From Tubiluchus corallicola (lineage: Eukaryota; Priapulida; Priapulimorpha; Priapulimorphida; Tubiluchidae): DNA of 64,000 nucleotides. Within the stretch, counting starts at the first letter, position 1, and each line of letters starts with the position of its first letter. Location of the stretch: assembly GCA_030141605.1 (NCBI GenBank), contig JAQGDQ010000115.1, positions 530,501 through 594,500 of the forward strand, written 5' to 3'. Of the stretch, positions 42,301 to 54,300 are shown in pieces. A program made the translations under genes and the position numbers. The notes beneath the pieces were generated by a model. That model saw only the letters and a program-made list of their open reading frames with translations. It was not told the origin of the DNA and made no database searches.

Positions 42301-43058
42301 GCAGAATGGTTTTCTATATGCAAATGAAGCAGCATGCCACGCAAAGTTAAATTAGCTCATGACTGCCTCGTTCTGCATCCCAAGTCTAATAATTCGCGAA
42401 CGCGACATCGACTAGTAAACAGCCAACGGCAAAAAAGGTCGTCTCGACGTAAAATCAATTGAGAGCGACAGAACGGAGAAAAGAACGGCTCTTCAGTCAA
42501 TCTGGAAAATAAATCACATGCGGGCCATCAATGTCAAAATAATTCCATCAATCTTATTCTGGAGGATGGAACCATGCCATGCAGCAGATGCGCAATTACC
42601 ATAAAACATGGAGTCCCACCGTGTTATCTATTTGCAATTACAGTTATTGAATATTGACAAAGCAGAGTCTGCTGGTCTGCAAAGAGAAAATAACTGGGCA
42701 ATGCAATTTCAATTAGCTGTCAGTTCGAAATGGCACATCAGCTGAATTATACAACACCAGAATTTTGGAATAGTTGATAACACAAGCTAGGGGACTTCAG
42801 TTAGGGATTTAGGGCTGGAGTTTGAAACTACTCTGCAAGAAAAGATTAAAGTCACATTTTGTACATAATTAATCAGTGCGCTGCTGCAGTCTTGAAAAAT
42901 TTTCGATGTCACTATCACCTTTGATGTTCGCCAGCGTAATAGCTGTCACTTATCAGATCACCACGCAAAATTCCGTTCAGCACTAAGAAGAAAAGTTTAA
43001 CATGTGACGTGCAAGACCAGATTAACCTATAAGCTAGAATACACTGCAGCCTAGTGCT
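36321..43058. other. gene-poor non-coding stretch
   Basis: No exon recognised. A short (GACA)n lies at 41,063-41,082. Two intervals (37,480-37,800 and 42,380-42,780) are higher in G+C and complexity, with several AATTA-type cores, CCATCAATGTCA and GCGCAATTACCATAAA. They are weak candidates for regulatory DNA. Confidence 0.4.
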
Positions 43059-43345
43059 CCTCAAGTTTGGGGAGATCCTCAAGCTTTGGTAACGTTTGGT
43101 AAAAAATCTGTTTTTTCACTAAGATTGTGTTGAAATATGTGCTAATTCAGTTTGCAATAAACAGTAAATCTCAAAGAATGTTTCATTGAGAAACAAAAAA
43201 TAGCTATTCTAGTTTATTTAAAGAATTTGCAATAAATTTACTTCAAGGTATGTTAATGTCGCTGAAATATATCATGAGTAAAAAAATATAAAAAAATATT
43301 CAAAACAGGTGCGGGCAAGTTAGAGGCTGGCTCCATTTGAGGGAT
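43059..43345 (+). repeat. dispersed repeat family R3, copy 2
   Basis: The core at 43,225-43,335 matches 23,025-23,115. Shared anchors are TTTGCAATAAA, AATGTCGCT, GAGTAAAAA, AATATTCAAAAC, GGTGCGGGCAAGTTAGAGGC. Confidence 0.65.
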
Positions 43346-43605
43346 CCATAGCTTCTCATATCGCAATATATACAGATCTTCATTCTTAAAGGCTAGAACA
43401 AAGGCAAGAATCTTGATGTCGTAATTTGTTGAAAAACGACACTCTACCAGTGCAAGACACCTGTGATTCAGATGCGAATTGCTTTGAAAGCAGTCAAATT
43501 TGGAGCAGATTCAAACTGTCAAGGTGCTTCACTAAGCTGGATTCCGAGAAATCCCGGAACAGGATTTGGATTAGATTGCAGTAAATGTCAATATCTTATA
43601 TCAAA

Positions 43606-43925
43606 GCAAAAGCCAAGTCTCTCGGGAAGTTGAGCTTATTCTAATATTTGAGAAAAATGTTAGAAAGTTTCAGCAATAAAATTGTGATAAGCATCGAATG
43701 CAATTAGTAAAATCAATTTAAAGTTGCCGACACTTCATACTTGGGCGTATTCATTTTAGACGAAAAATAACGTCATCCGGTTTCCGTACAATATAAACGC
43801 TTACTCTGCCAGGTGCTTCAGTACTTTTTTTTTGACTTACAGAACGAACTCTGTAAACTGAGCAACCAAAATGGTACCTACTATATGCTCGCAAGTTCAA
43901 TGCATATCTGAAAGTTAACAAAAGT
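43606..43925 (+). repeat. dispersed repeat family R2, copy 1
   Basis: Matches 62,355-62,650 in SORD intron 3 in the same orientation. Near-identical anchors are AAGTTGAGCTTATTCTAATA, TTTGAGAAAAATGTTAGAAA, ATTGTGATAAGC, CAATATAAAC and GGTACCTACT. No coding capacity is seen. Confidence 0.85.
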
Positions 43926-44396
43926 CTGTAAATTAATTACACTTACACAATTAATGTACACTACTTACACATTTTACGGTATAATCCGTAATTTTTACAT
44001 AAACACAGTTAAATATAATGCTAGAATAACGGAACTTCTGAGTGAACTGTAGAAATTTCCCAACGCTAAACATCACCAAAGCTTGCCTTCACAGCATTCA
44101 CGCTGTACACCAACTACCAGCTTATGTCATTTTTTTCAAATGTGACGGCGGCGACGTTTGTTTGGCAGGACATAAAAAAATTTTTAATTTCTTTTACATT
44201 TTTAAGCAAAGCATTCTACGCACATATATTGTGTGGTGATTTCAGTGTTTTTAATTGCATATTAAAATGCAATAAATGTTGTTCAAGGGTTAGTTCATCC
44301 TTTAATATCTTGACGATGATGGTTTATTCAAATCTAAAATAGAAAACGAAGTAACTAAGCTATGTCTCATCTTCTCCAGTGTTCTGTTCATATATA
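43926..44396. other. unassigned non-coding stretch
   Basis: Nothing recognised. Two short open frames (44,042 and 44,124) overlap in different frames and have no features. Confidence 0.35.
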
Positions 44397-44987
44397 CAAC
44401 AAACTACGTAAAACTGGGATTGGTATAACTAGAATTCTTGCATATCTCGAACAGATCTCGTGGAACGGGCTTTCCCTTTCGTTTTTTAACTTTAACAAAC
44501 ATCGTGTAACTCGAACGGAATTCCGGGTACAATTCTTAAGAATCTGACAAAAATTACCTCGCCTATCTTGAACAGCCTCCTAGCGAGAAGTCTTACGTGA
44601 AAGTGTGCACCATATTACGATTTTAACTGCTAGTTTCAGCAAAAATGCTAAGATTTTTTGTATTAGCTTAGCGGACCGCTGCACATGGCATAACGAACAT
44701 GATTTAATGTAGATCACAATATTATTACTGCCGAAATCTAATAACCATGTTAATCAGAATACAAGAGAGGTGGGCCAGTCATTTTATTTTTGATTATTCA
44801 TAAAAGTCATTGTTTGATACTTGCTTAAAGGCTCAGTTTGTCATTTTCACGGGCTGTAGTGTTACTATTGTATTGTGTGACGTTGATGAGTAACTCAATC
44901 TTGTTTTCTTACGAACATTATATAACTTTAGCATAACTAGAAAAACTTTTCCACTCCCGAGGTGTTCGAGTTATACGTAGTTTATTG
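44397..44987. mobile_element. pogo/Tigger-like MITE
   Basis: The terminal inverted repeats are CAACAAACTACGTAAAACT on the left (44,397-44,415) and, reverse complemented, CAATAAACTACGTATAACT on the right (ending 44,987). TA dinucleotides lie on both sides (44,395-44,396 and 44,988-44,989). Internal ACTCGAAC/CTCGAACA motifs and 'gttcgagttat' strings are typical of Tc1/mariner-superfamily pogo/Tigger ends. The element is 591 bp with no transposase, so it is non-autonomous. The right TIR carries an AATAAA on the minus strand, downstream of MBD2/3. Confidence 0.75.
44981..44986 (-). promoter_or_regulatory. candidate poly(A) signal AATAAA for MBD2/3, within a MITE end
   Basis: The first AATAAA after the MBD2/3 stop codon on the minus strand, 228 bp downstream of it and inside the right TIR of the MITE. 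An earlier variant ATTAAA lies at 45,141-45,146, so which one is used cannot be told. Confidence 0.35.
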
Positions 44988-45140
44988 TATGTATAATTTT
45001 TTTACTGGCAACAATGTATTTATAATCTTATAACGCATTGTATCATCATAGGCACTGAGGTGGAAACTGGATTTGCCATATTGATTATTTAAACTAGAAA
45101 CAATAAAAACAAACATTATGAGGAAGGAGTCTTAAATATT

Positions 45141-45146
45141 TTTAAT
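45141..45146 (-). promoter_or_regulatory. candidate variant poly(A) signal ATTAAA for MBD2/3
   Basis: Lies 67 bp past the stop codon on the minus strand. ATTAAA is the commonest natural variant of AATAAA. It would give a very short 3' UTR. Confidence 0.3.
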
Positions 45147-45213
45147 AGGGTAGGCCATTATGTTAATGAAAAAACTTAATGTTACTTACAAAAGTAATAT
45201 ACAAGTAGTTGTT

Positions 45214-45312
45214 CTATGCTTCTAGCGTTGACATGGCTTCTTCCAGTCGCCGCCTCGCATCAAGAACCTTCATTTCTTGCTTCCGCACGTCTTCCTCTGT
45301 CACGGTCACAGC
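45214..45312 (-). CDS. MBD2/3: MBD2/3 exon 6 (coiled coil and stop)
   Basis: Residues 221-252 and TAG. The TEEDVRKQEMKVLDARRRLE stretch matches the p66-binding coiled coil of vertebrate MBD2/3. There is no acidic tail such as mammalian MBD3 has. The acceptor TCTTCTAG ends the transposon-laden intron. Confidence 0.95.
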   Translation of the reverse strand, partial: AVTVTEEDVRKQEMKVLDARRRLEEAMSTLEA

Positions 45313-48300
45313 CTAGAAGAAAAATCCGAGCTTCAATTTCCTAAAATAGTTTAGGAAGAAATGAATTCAATATTGAAAGCTGTTAAAGTTGGAAACTGAA
45401 GAATTCGTTATTGAATTTTAGAAAAATGAAGATAGGACGGAAGCTATTTACGAAATTTTGGTCAATGAATGTCAGGTGGTGCTGGTAACTTAAAATCAAT
45501 TTTTAGTATATGGTAGAAGCTTTAATTTCCCGAATTCAACACGAAGAATAAAGCGCGTCAGTTTAAGTTACAAATCTGATAAAAATTGACAAAAGTTTAC
45601 AAACATGAATCTAACTCACAAAACTTTAGAAGCTTGAGTCTAACTGACAAAAGTTTACAAGCTTGAGTCTAGCTGACAGAAGTTTACAAACTTGAGTCTT
45701 TGTTGAGAAAAGCTTACAAACTTGAGTCTAGCTGATAAAAGCTTACAAACTTGAGTCAAACTGACAAAAGTTTACAAACTTAAGTCTAACTGAAAAAAGT
45801 TTACAAACTTGGCTCTAACTGATAAAGCTTCAAGCAGGTTTTGAGCAGCCTTTCTTTTCGCCACACAAAAGCCAGGACAAACTTGAGCCCAGTTTCACAC
45901 AGCCTTCAGCTATCACTAAGTTAATGATTTCTTTATTACTTTGTGAAACTCGCCTGGTGTTACCCTTCATATGATAATTGTATTATCGTATTAGAACATA
46001 CGATAATATGAGGCTTCATACCTTACAAGAAAGAGACTATGTGAAAATTGGTAACTATGGGATACTTTAGTAGCATGAAACAACAAATAAGTATGAAGAA
46101 ATTGTGTACTAAAAGTAAAACATATGCGCTTGTTGCAGTTCCCTGAAAAGCAGCAGCAATTTCAAAAAAGAATGCTAATGATAACAACGATACTGGATTC
46201 TGGACACACAGAAATTACAGTGATGTTTCACTGTGTTATCCTAAATTTAATTTTACAATTGTTAATGCCACCTTTTGCTGATATAGCAACTATATTAATA
46301 CAAAAATCTGCTGCAATGTACAATAATTTTTGGTTTTGGGGAATTTGGCAAAAAATGCGATTATTTTTAACCTCCAATATGATAATCAGTATCGTACAAA
46401 ATAGCACCCCTGAACTGGACTCAGGTTAGCAGATTGGCACTCTAGAAAAAGGGTTTTCAAATTCTTTTTTTTTTTGGTTCAACATGATCGGATTTGCAAG
46501 CTGGAAAGTAGCATTCATGAACTATGAACTATGAATTTATTTTTCACACATCAAGATACAATACTGTACACATTAATAAACAATAAATAAAATGATCTGA
46601 GTAGCGTGAGGTGAGTGTACGACCATACGGTCATTAACACACTCACCTTACTTAAATGAAAAAATTATTAAAGTTATGCGTTGTTTTGTAGATGAGTTAA
46701 TGTAATTGATGTAATAAAGTAAATGATGTAACAATAGCAAGGAAACATAAGGAAAACATAATATGTAATTACGATAATGATATAGGTAGAGGAAATGATT
46801 GTATTGGGTACACTATTCCACAAAATAACTCCAATGTGCTGTAAGGTATTTAAGCCATACGCTATGTTAAATCGTGTTTGAAAATAGTGTCCCATACTGG
46901 AAGACCTAGTATAGTGAGAGTGAACATCTTTGATTAAAGTAAAGTAGTTAGTATATAATTCAGGCAACTGCCAGTTATTATACTTATACATGAATTTAAA
47001 TAATTCAAGATTATAAATATCTTCTACTTTCAATAAACTAAGGTGTATGTACGATGGTGTTGCATGGTCTCTGTAATTGGCAAAAGTGATGTATTTAAAT
47101 ATTTTATTCTGAACTGATAATAGTGGTTGTAATAAGTATTTTTTTGTTTGCCACCATGACAACCCACAGTATTGGAGGTAGATCATTTTCAAAACAGGCA
47201 AATTAATAAAATGTCTTAACTTTGCAAAAATACCAGCTCTTTTGTTTAATTTTGTTGCTGTAGACTGTAGAGGAAATATGGGTAGACCACTTCATATTGT
47301 TGTCAATATGCAACCCAAGGCATTTTATACTACTACTGTGTTAAAGTTATGTCGCCAATTTTGGGTTCGAAAGTGGAAGAGTCTTGTTGTGAAAGGTTCC
47401 TACTGATTAACATATACTTAGTTTTAGTGTAATTAACAGATAATTTATTTGCTTTCATCCAGTCATCAATCTTTTTTAGTTCGTTGTTAGTGTGATGTTG
47501 TAAAGTTGAAAGGTTAGTAGATGTGAGGAAGAGACTTGTATCATCAGCGAAAAGATGAGTGCTAAAATTAGTAGCAAGAGGTAGGTCATTGATATAGATC
47601 AGGAAAAGCAGCGGCCCAAGAGTTAATCCTTGAGGTACACTACAGTTTATATCTAGCAAATCAGAGCATGTATTGTTAATAGTGGTGAACTGTTGTCGGT
47701 TAGTTAAGTAAGATTTAAGGAGTTCCAAGACAGGGCCTCTGATGCCATAATAATGTAATTTATGTAGTAGAATATCATGCTGGACTGTGTCAAAAGCTTT
47801 AGATAAATCTAAGAATATTGCACAAGTGAAAAGTTTTTTGTCTAAATTTAGACGTATATTTTCAAGAAATTCGGAAGTAGCTAACGAGGTGGAGTAAGTT
47901 TTGCGAAAACCAAACTGAAATTTTGTTAGTATATTACATGAAGTGAGAAAATTGTTGATGCGATTACAAATAATATTTTCAAAAATTTTGGAAACTGGTG
48001 ACAGCAGAGAAATTGGACGATAATTTGATAGGTTGTTTGGCGAATCATTTTTATAGAGTGGTTTTACTTTAGCTACTTTTAGACAATTAGGAAAGGTTCC
48101 TTCAGAAACTGCTATACTAAATAATCGAGAAAGAACTGGGACAATTAAATCAGTTGCTAATTTGTAGAATTTGACAGGGACATTTTCTGGGCCAGGTGAT
48201 TTATTTTCTTTAAATTTATTAAGAGACAACAATGTTTCAAATTCAGAGATAGGATAAAAGAAGACAGATTTATCATTTGGAGCATTTAAGAATGATGATA

Positions 48301-51300
48301 GATCTTCAAAGTGGGTGGGATTTTATCGGCCATATTACTACCTACAGACTTGAAGAATTATTAAATGCATTAGCAATAGAGAGATAGTCACTTGTGGTTA
48401 GGGGTGAGCATTCTCTACCGGAAAGTGAATTCGAATCGAACCAAACTTCAGTGTTTCGAATTCGAACCGAATTCGAATTGAGATCGAAAGATTTTCGAAC
48501 AACCAGCAAAAATTAGTCTTACAAAGATCATGCATATCACTAGATTTTGTTCTGCAATAAAACGACTAGTAATTTCTTTAAAATTGTGTGCAGAAATCAC
48601 AGTAAATTATGCTAATTGCATGGTGTTTCAATCGTTTTAGTGATAAAAACGTGTGATTGAAGTGCTGAATTATTCGAATCTATAGTTTTGGATTCGAATC
48701 GAGTTCGAACTAAAAAACTCGTTCGAACTCAAACGTTCGATGCTCACCTCTACTTGTGGTATGACCATTGTTATCTACAGAGGAAGGGGCAACTTGTGTT
48801 TTACTTTTAATCTTCAGTAAGCTGTTAATTGTACTCTATTGCTTCTTAATATTATTTTTGTTTACAGCAAATAAATGGTCATAATATTCTCTCTTGGATT
48901 TTTGTTTAACATGATTTAGTTTATTTGAATAAGTCTTATAATAAGTCCTTTTGTAAAGGGAATTAGAAAGTTTGTGAGATTTATAGAGCTTGCTTCTAGT
49001 TCTGATTGATTTTAAAATTCTGGGTGTTATCCAGGGTTTTCGAAAGGATATTATTTCTCTTTTACTAAGTGTTCGAATCGGGGCAAGTTTATTAAGGGTG
49101 GTTTCAAATGATTCCAAGAAATGGGAAAAAGTATTATTTACATTAAGTTGACTATTGAAAATATTAGAAAGTGAATGTCCCAGACCGCTCAGAAAATTGG
49201 CAGGAATAAATCTTTTAGTATATATTATTTGTATTTGAGACTTACTTTTGCATGCATAGAAAGAGTTAACAATTGCAAAGATAGGCAGATGGTCAGTCAC
49301 TTCATACTGAATGATGCCAGCAGTGATGGGATTTTGAAACTCATCAGTATAAATATGATCAATTAAGGTTTGTGAGTTGTTAGTAATGCGAGTTGGTTGA
49401 GTGATAACTGGATGAAACCTATTTGAGAACAACATATTTATATAGTTGGCAACTGAAGAAATGTCTTCATGTTGAAGTAAATTAATAACCATGTCCCCGC
49501 AAATAAAAGCTGTCCTACCTGACGAATTGATCAAGTTTAAGATCTTTTCCATTTCTTCATTAAAGTGACTGACAGATTTGTTGGGGTGCCTGTACACGAA
49601 GCCAAATAGTATAGGTGCTTTATTTCTTGATGTTTTTATCTCGACCCATAAATCCTCTACAGCTATTCTGCTAACAGAGTGAGGTAAGTCGGACGTATAT
49701 TTTTCGCAGTTAAACTGAATTTCATTAATAACTTTAAATTCAAGATTTCTTTTAATATATAGATATATAGTAAGCAAATCTTTTCTAAGAAAAATGTACT
49801 CTGGTATATTGTAGAAAAAGGGTGTATTCTCATGTAATCTTGTTTCTGTAATAGCAATGATGTTCGGAGGATTTTGTAAATGATCCACTGTTTCAAGCAC
49901 CTAACCAAAATAGCGGCCAAGACTGCATGCATTCATGTGCACAAAGCAAAAATCATTTGTATTGTTTTTTTAATTTGGTGTCATGTTTTAGTGCATCTAA
50001 AGAATAATACTTACTAGAGTACTGTATAATATAATTATCTGGATCTTGAGAATCTTCACATATGGGTGACAGAAATGAAGAAAGATTAGTATAAGTAGAT
50101 AAGCTATTCAGTCGCAGATTCTACTTAATGTAAGTGATTGTGGTGGGGCTGGAACCTGATAATCAAGGATCAGTCAATTAGCTGGCAAACGTATGTGTAT
50201 CTGAATCCTTAGGGGCCCATCCACATATCACAATATCAAGTTTAGGGAGGGTAGGTGGTAGGAGACAGGATAACACCATTATAATGCAAGGTAGGTAGGT
50301 GATTAGTCATGACATCTTTATCTGACTTCATTAGCAAGAGAACCTGCAGGATTTGCCAGAAAGGCACATCTAAAATGTTGTTTCAAAAATCCAGGAAGGC
50401 ACACCTAAAGTGTTGTCTAAAAATCCACGAAGGCACACCTAAAGTGTTGTCTCAAAAATCCAGGAAGGCACATCTAAAATGTTGTTTCAAAAATCCAGGA
50501 AAGCACACCTAAAATGTTGTCTCAAAAATCCATGAAGACACATCTAAAGTGTTGTTTCAAAAATCCATGAAAAGTTATCTAAAGTGTTGTGTCAAAAAAA
50601 CCATGAAAACACACCTAAAGTGTTGTCTCAAAAATCCATGAAAAGTCATCTAAAGTGTTGTGTCAAAAAAACCATGAAAACACACCTAAAGTGTTGTCTC
50701 AAAAATCCATGAAGACACAGCTAAAGTGTTGTCTCAAAAATCCATGAAAAGTCATCTAAAGTGTTGTGTCAAAAAAACCATGAAAACACACCTAGTGTTG
50801 TCTCAAAAATCCATGAAGACACAGCTAAAGTGTTGTCTCAAAAATCCATGAAGACACATCTAAAGTGTTGTCTCAAAAATCCATGAAAAGTCATCTAAAG
50901 TGTTGTGTCAAAAAAACCATGAAAACACACCTAAAGTGTTGTCTCAAAAATCCATGAAGACACAGCTAAAGTGTTGTCTCAAAAATCCATGAAAAGTCAT
51001 CTAAAGTGTTGTGTCAAAAAAACCATGAAAACACACCTAGTGTTGTCTCAAAAATCCATGAAGACACAGCTAAAGTGTTGTCTCAAAAATCCATGAAGAC
51101 ACATCTAAAGTGTTGTTTCAAAAATCCATGAAAAGTCATCTAAAGTGTTGTGTCAAAAAAACCATGAAAACACACCTAAAGTGTTGTCTCAAAAATCCAT
51201 GAAGACACAGCTAAAGTGTTGTCTCAAAAATCCACGAAGGCACACCTAAAGTGTTGTCTCAAAAATCCATGAAGACACACCTAAAGTGTTTGTCGTCAAA

Positions 51301-54300
51301 ATCAAAGCAGCAGATTGTGCCGGCAGCGGCGATGCAATTAAATGAACAACCAACTTATCCAGTACATCTGGCAGCGATGCAGAACAATGAATGGCTGGTT
51401 GCAAGTGGCCATGAGAAGAAATTAGCCGACTGGGTCGATGAGAACAAGTTTAATGAATTGGGGCTGTCACTGCCTATCCTTGGGTGGAGGAAGAAAAAAA
51501 TGTACAAAAAAACTACACAAATGTGATATCGATAGCAATATAAGAGGTAGGTAGTTGGTCGGGCATAATGTAACACCATTATAATGCATGGTAGGTAGGT
51601 CCTTGAAACCTGCCAAAAATGTGATACCGCTATATGTGAACGGCCCCTTAGCCACATTCAAACTTAAGGCAATATAGCATAAGGTGAATAAAATTCTCCA
51701 AAACAAGTATTGAACGCAGCTATTGTCCGTCCCTTGACTGACTAACCTTGGAATAGTTCAACTTTGATTGTTATGCACACACTGTGACCACTCAGCTATT
51801 AAACTCGCCTGAATGTTGGTGCAGCCTAACTCATCTAATCCTAAAAGCTACATATCTACATCCCAGACACTGAATGTATGTGTTATTCATAAGTTATCAA
51901 AGTTAAGCAACGAGCTTGGTTAGTAACTGGATAGAAAAATTGCTTCTGGGTAGCTTCATCTGCTGGTTTTTAGAGGATTAGCCTGGACAAGGGGTTTACT
52001 TGTGATCCTGCAATTAAGTAGATTCTGACACTGTTTTCAGTGTGATAAATTGTAAAAAAGTTGCTGCATACTTATTACCAATTTCCAGATACCTGTAAAA
52101 GAGGCTGCTCCGTGTTTAGGAAAACTCCGGGATTTTTCTCCAAAGTAGTTTTGGAAGCTGTCTGTCCCATCACTGGCATGGAATTATTCAGTAAACACGT
52201 GGCGATGCTCTGTAGTAACGTCTCCGTTTCAACACATGGTGCTATAGCTTTTGAAAAACAGAACATCTCTTGCTAAAATCTCTATTTCATGCAACTCTGT
52301 TATAAAGTTTTTCAACTTCCATGAAGGTAAACAGGATAATGTGAGCCTGCATATCTCAATTTCTAACAAAAAACTAACATAACAAAAGTTACATTTTCGC
52401 AAAAAAACAGTTCCTATCTTGCAAGATGGTCACATTTTTCTATGCTACCTGTAAGGTAAATCTGCAAACTGATAGGAATGCTGGGCAAATGCAGTTATGT
52501 CTTCAAATTTACTAAAACAAGGAAGATATCGTTCTTGCGAATATCGAACAAATGTGGAACAATCCGAAGTCTTCAGCAACAAGCAAGTCGCTCACTAGTT
52601 AGACGGATATATTACAAGTGTTCACTGTTCAATTCCTCTAAAATTATGCAGTTTGATTACAAACGACAGGTAAAAAAAACCTGCACAGCAAATTGTAATT
52701 TTTTGTTTTTCACTGCTATTTCAGTAAATCAATGCATATTTTTATACATAATTCCCTTAGAAATGTATTTTATACAGGTTTCTACTTTGCAAAGAGCACT
52801 ACAGTATTAGTATATAAACGTTTTGTTAAAAACTACTTGACAGACTAACCTTTAAAATGAGGAGGAAGTTCAAGAGATTCTAATGCGTTTCCATTTAAGT
52901 CGCTAGCATGAAGCCCTTGCAACCGTTTCTCCCAGAAAACCTGCTAATTAGTAAAGAACATTTATGTAATGTTAGATCACATAATGAAAATGCCCGCAAA
53001 TAACAAATGCTACTCTTCATTATAGAAGCTCAATTAAGGACACCAAGAAGCTTTGAAACACAGTCAGAATTGGGGCTTTGATTCGATTTTATTCATTGAA
53101 GTTATACCCGACAATATAGATTATTTTATTCCCGTAATGTCTATGCTGTTGCTCAGCGAGGTACTTAGGCTCACATAGCCGACTCATTGATAACAGCCCA
53201 CAATAAGTAATTAAGAAATCTGGCAGATAAAAAAATATCAAATGCCTTGTGCCGGGAAAACAATAACTTTCACGACTCACAGCTTGTGCTCAGGCTTTCA
53301 ATGTATAATAAATGAGTGCGATTGTTAACGTAACAGTGCAGTTAGTTAAAATGCACCAGTAGTTGTTTTTATTTGTGAATATAAATTATTACAGTTACTT
53401 CATTGCCCCCGAATCAGAACAATCGGATACCCAGGTACCCGATGGGTATGAGGAATAGGGGACCCGAGTCTAATTTTTTTGCTACCCATGTAAACATTAA
53501 ATGTTGAAAAGATTTTTAATTATTTCTCACTTGTTTTGGTTTGTCATGTGAACCATGTTTAAGTTCTGATTTCACTTTACTTGTCTGCGTTTTTACAACG
53601 GTTACCGGCTGCTTGAAGATGGATGCCGTTTGTCGAATTGGAGGCACTAAACTAGCATCGTTTCTCACCCCTCTAGCATAGTCAAATTGAGTACCTGTGA
53701 AAATGTACAAGGGTAAACAAAATGTCAATGATTAACATCAAACAAGAACACTAAACTACAACACAGCTCTGTCAAAAATGTTATCAGTGTGAACAATCGG
53801 ACACAATCAGTCACTGAAGTGAAAATTATTTAAATTATCTATCACTGCATCAAAATTAAGTTGTTCTACAGCTGATATGTAGATGCAGCTGTTATCATGC
53901 ATACATGATACATTGCGGGTTTTTGAAGGGTAACCAGTTTGCAGGTGATTGCATCTACATGTTGACTTCAACCAGTTCTATTATGATTACAATTATCGCT
54001 AACAAGCTTTAATGATTGTCATGTTAAATAATAAGGCTAGGTGTAAATCTTTTGAAAGAGATGTTTCCATGTATTTTTGTCACTGCTGTACAAGTGAAAC
54101 AATGCTTATATTCCAAAAACCAATCTACAGCAAAATTTGTTATTCATTAATTTTACGTTTTAGATGAACCGCAAATGATGGTTTTAGATGATCTTAAGAT
54201 AAAAATCTCTACAAAATGGTCGACTGTGAATAACAATTATGATTACTTTGCCATTTTAAGAATGAATTTTGGTTATACAAACACAAAAGTCAACTGTGAT

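Larger units (their letters stand above)
46514..50120 (-). mobile_element. CR1/Jockey-type non-LTR retrotransposon, 5'-truncated and inactive
   Basis: A single ORF2-type polyprotein is recognisable on the minus strand: N-terminal leader (about 50,000-50,110), apurinic-type endonuclease (about 49,930-49,000), reverse transcriptase (48,232-47,333) and C-terminal region (47,300-46,674). Frameshifts and stop codons break it. The 3' end has a hairpin (46,609-46,648) and a TTCATAG tandem tail (46,515-46,536), as in CR1/L2-like elements. No ORF1 or 5' end remains. It inserted in the same orientation as MBD2/3 transcription, and a hAT MITE later inserted into it. Confidence 0.9.
50212..51647. mobile_element. 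PIF/Harbinger-like non-autonomous element filled by satellite repeats
   Basis: The ends are GGGGCCCATCCACATAT (left) and, reverse complemented, GGGGCCGTTCACATAT (right), flanked by TTA on both sides (50,209-50,211 and 51,648-51,650). A 3-bp TTA duplication fits the PIF/Harbinger superfamily. Inside each end is a related direct segment with GGTAGGTAGGT and AACACCATTATAATGCA (50,250-50,302; 51,545-51,600). Between them lie a 35-bp satellite array and a coding-like fragment. No transposase is recognised. Confidence 0.7.

Noticed and set aside
47333-48232. Reverse transcriptase as a domesticated host gene
   Set aside because: It is flanked by broken endonuclease and C-terminal parts of the same element, with a 3' tail and stops between segments. 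It is an ordinary dead insertion.
51895-51990. Functional 5S rRNA gene
   Set aside because: Only the 3' part resembles 5S, it is diverged, and it continues into a non-5S sequence shared with another copy. A SINE explains it better.
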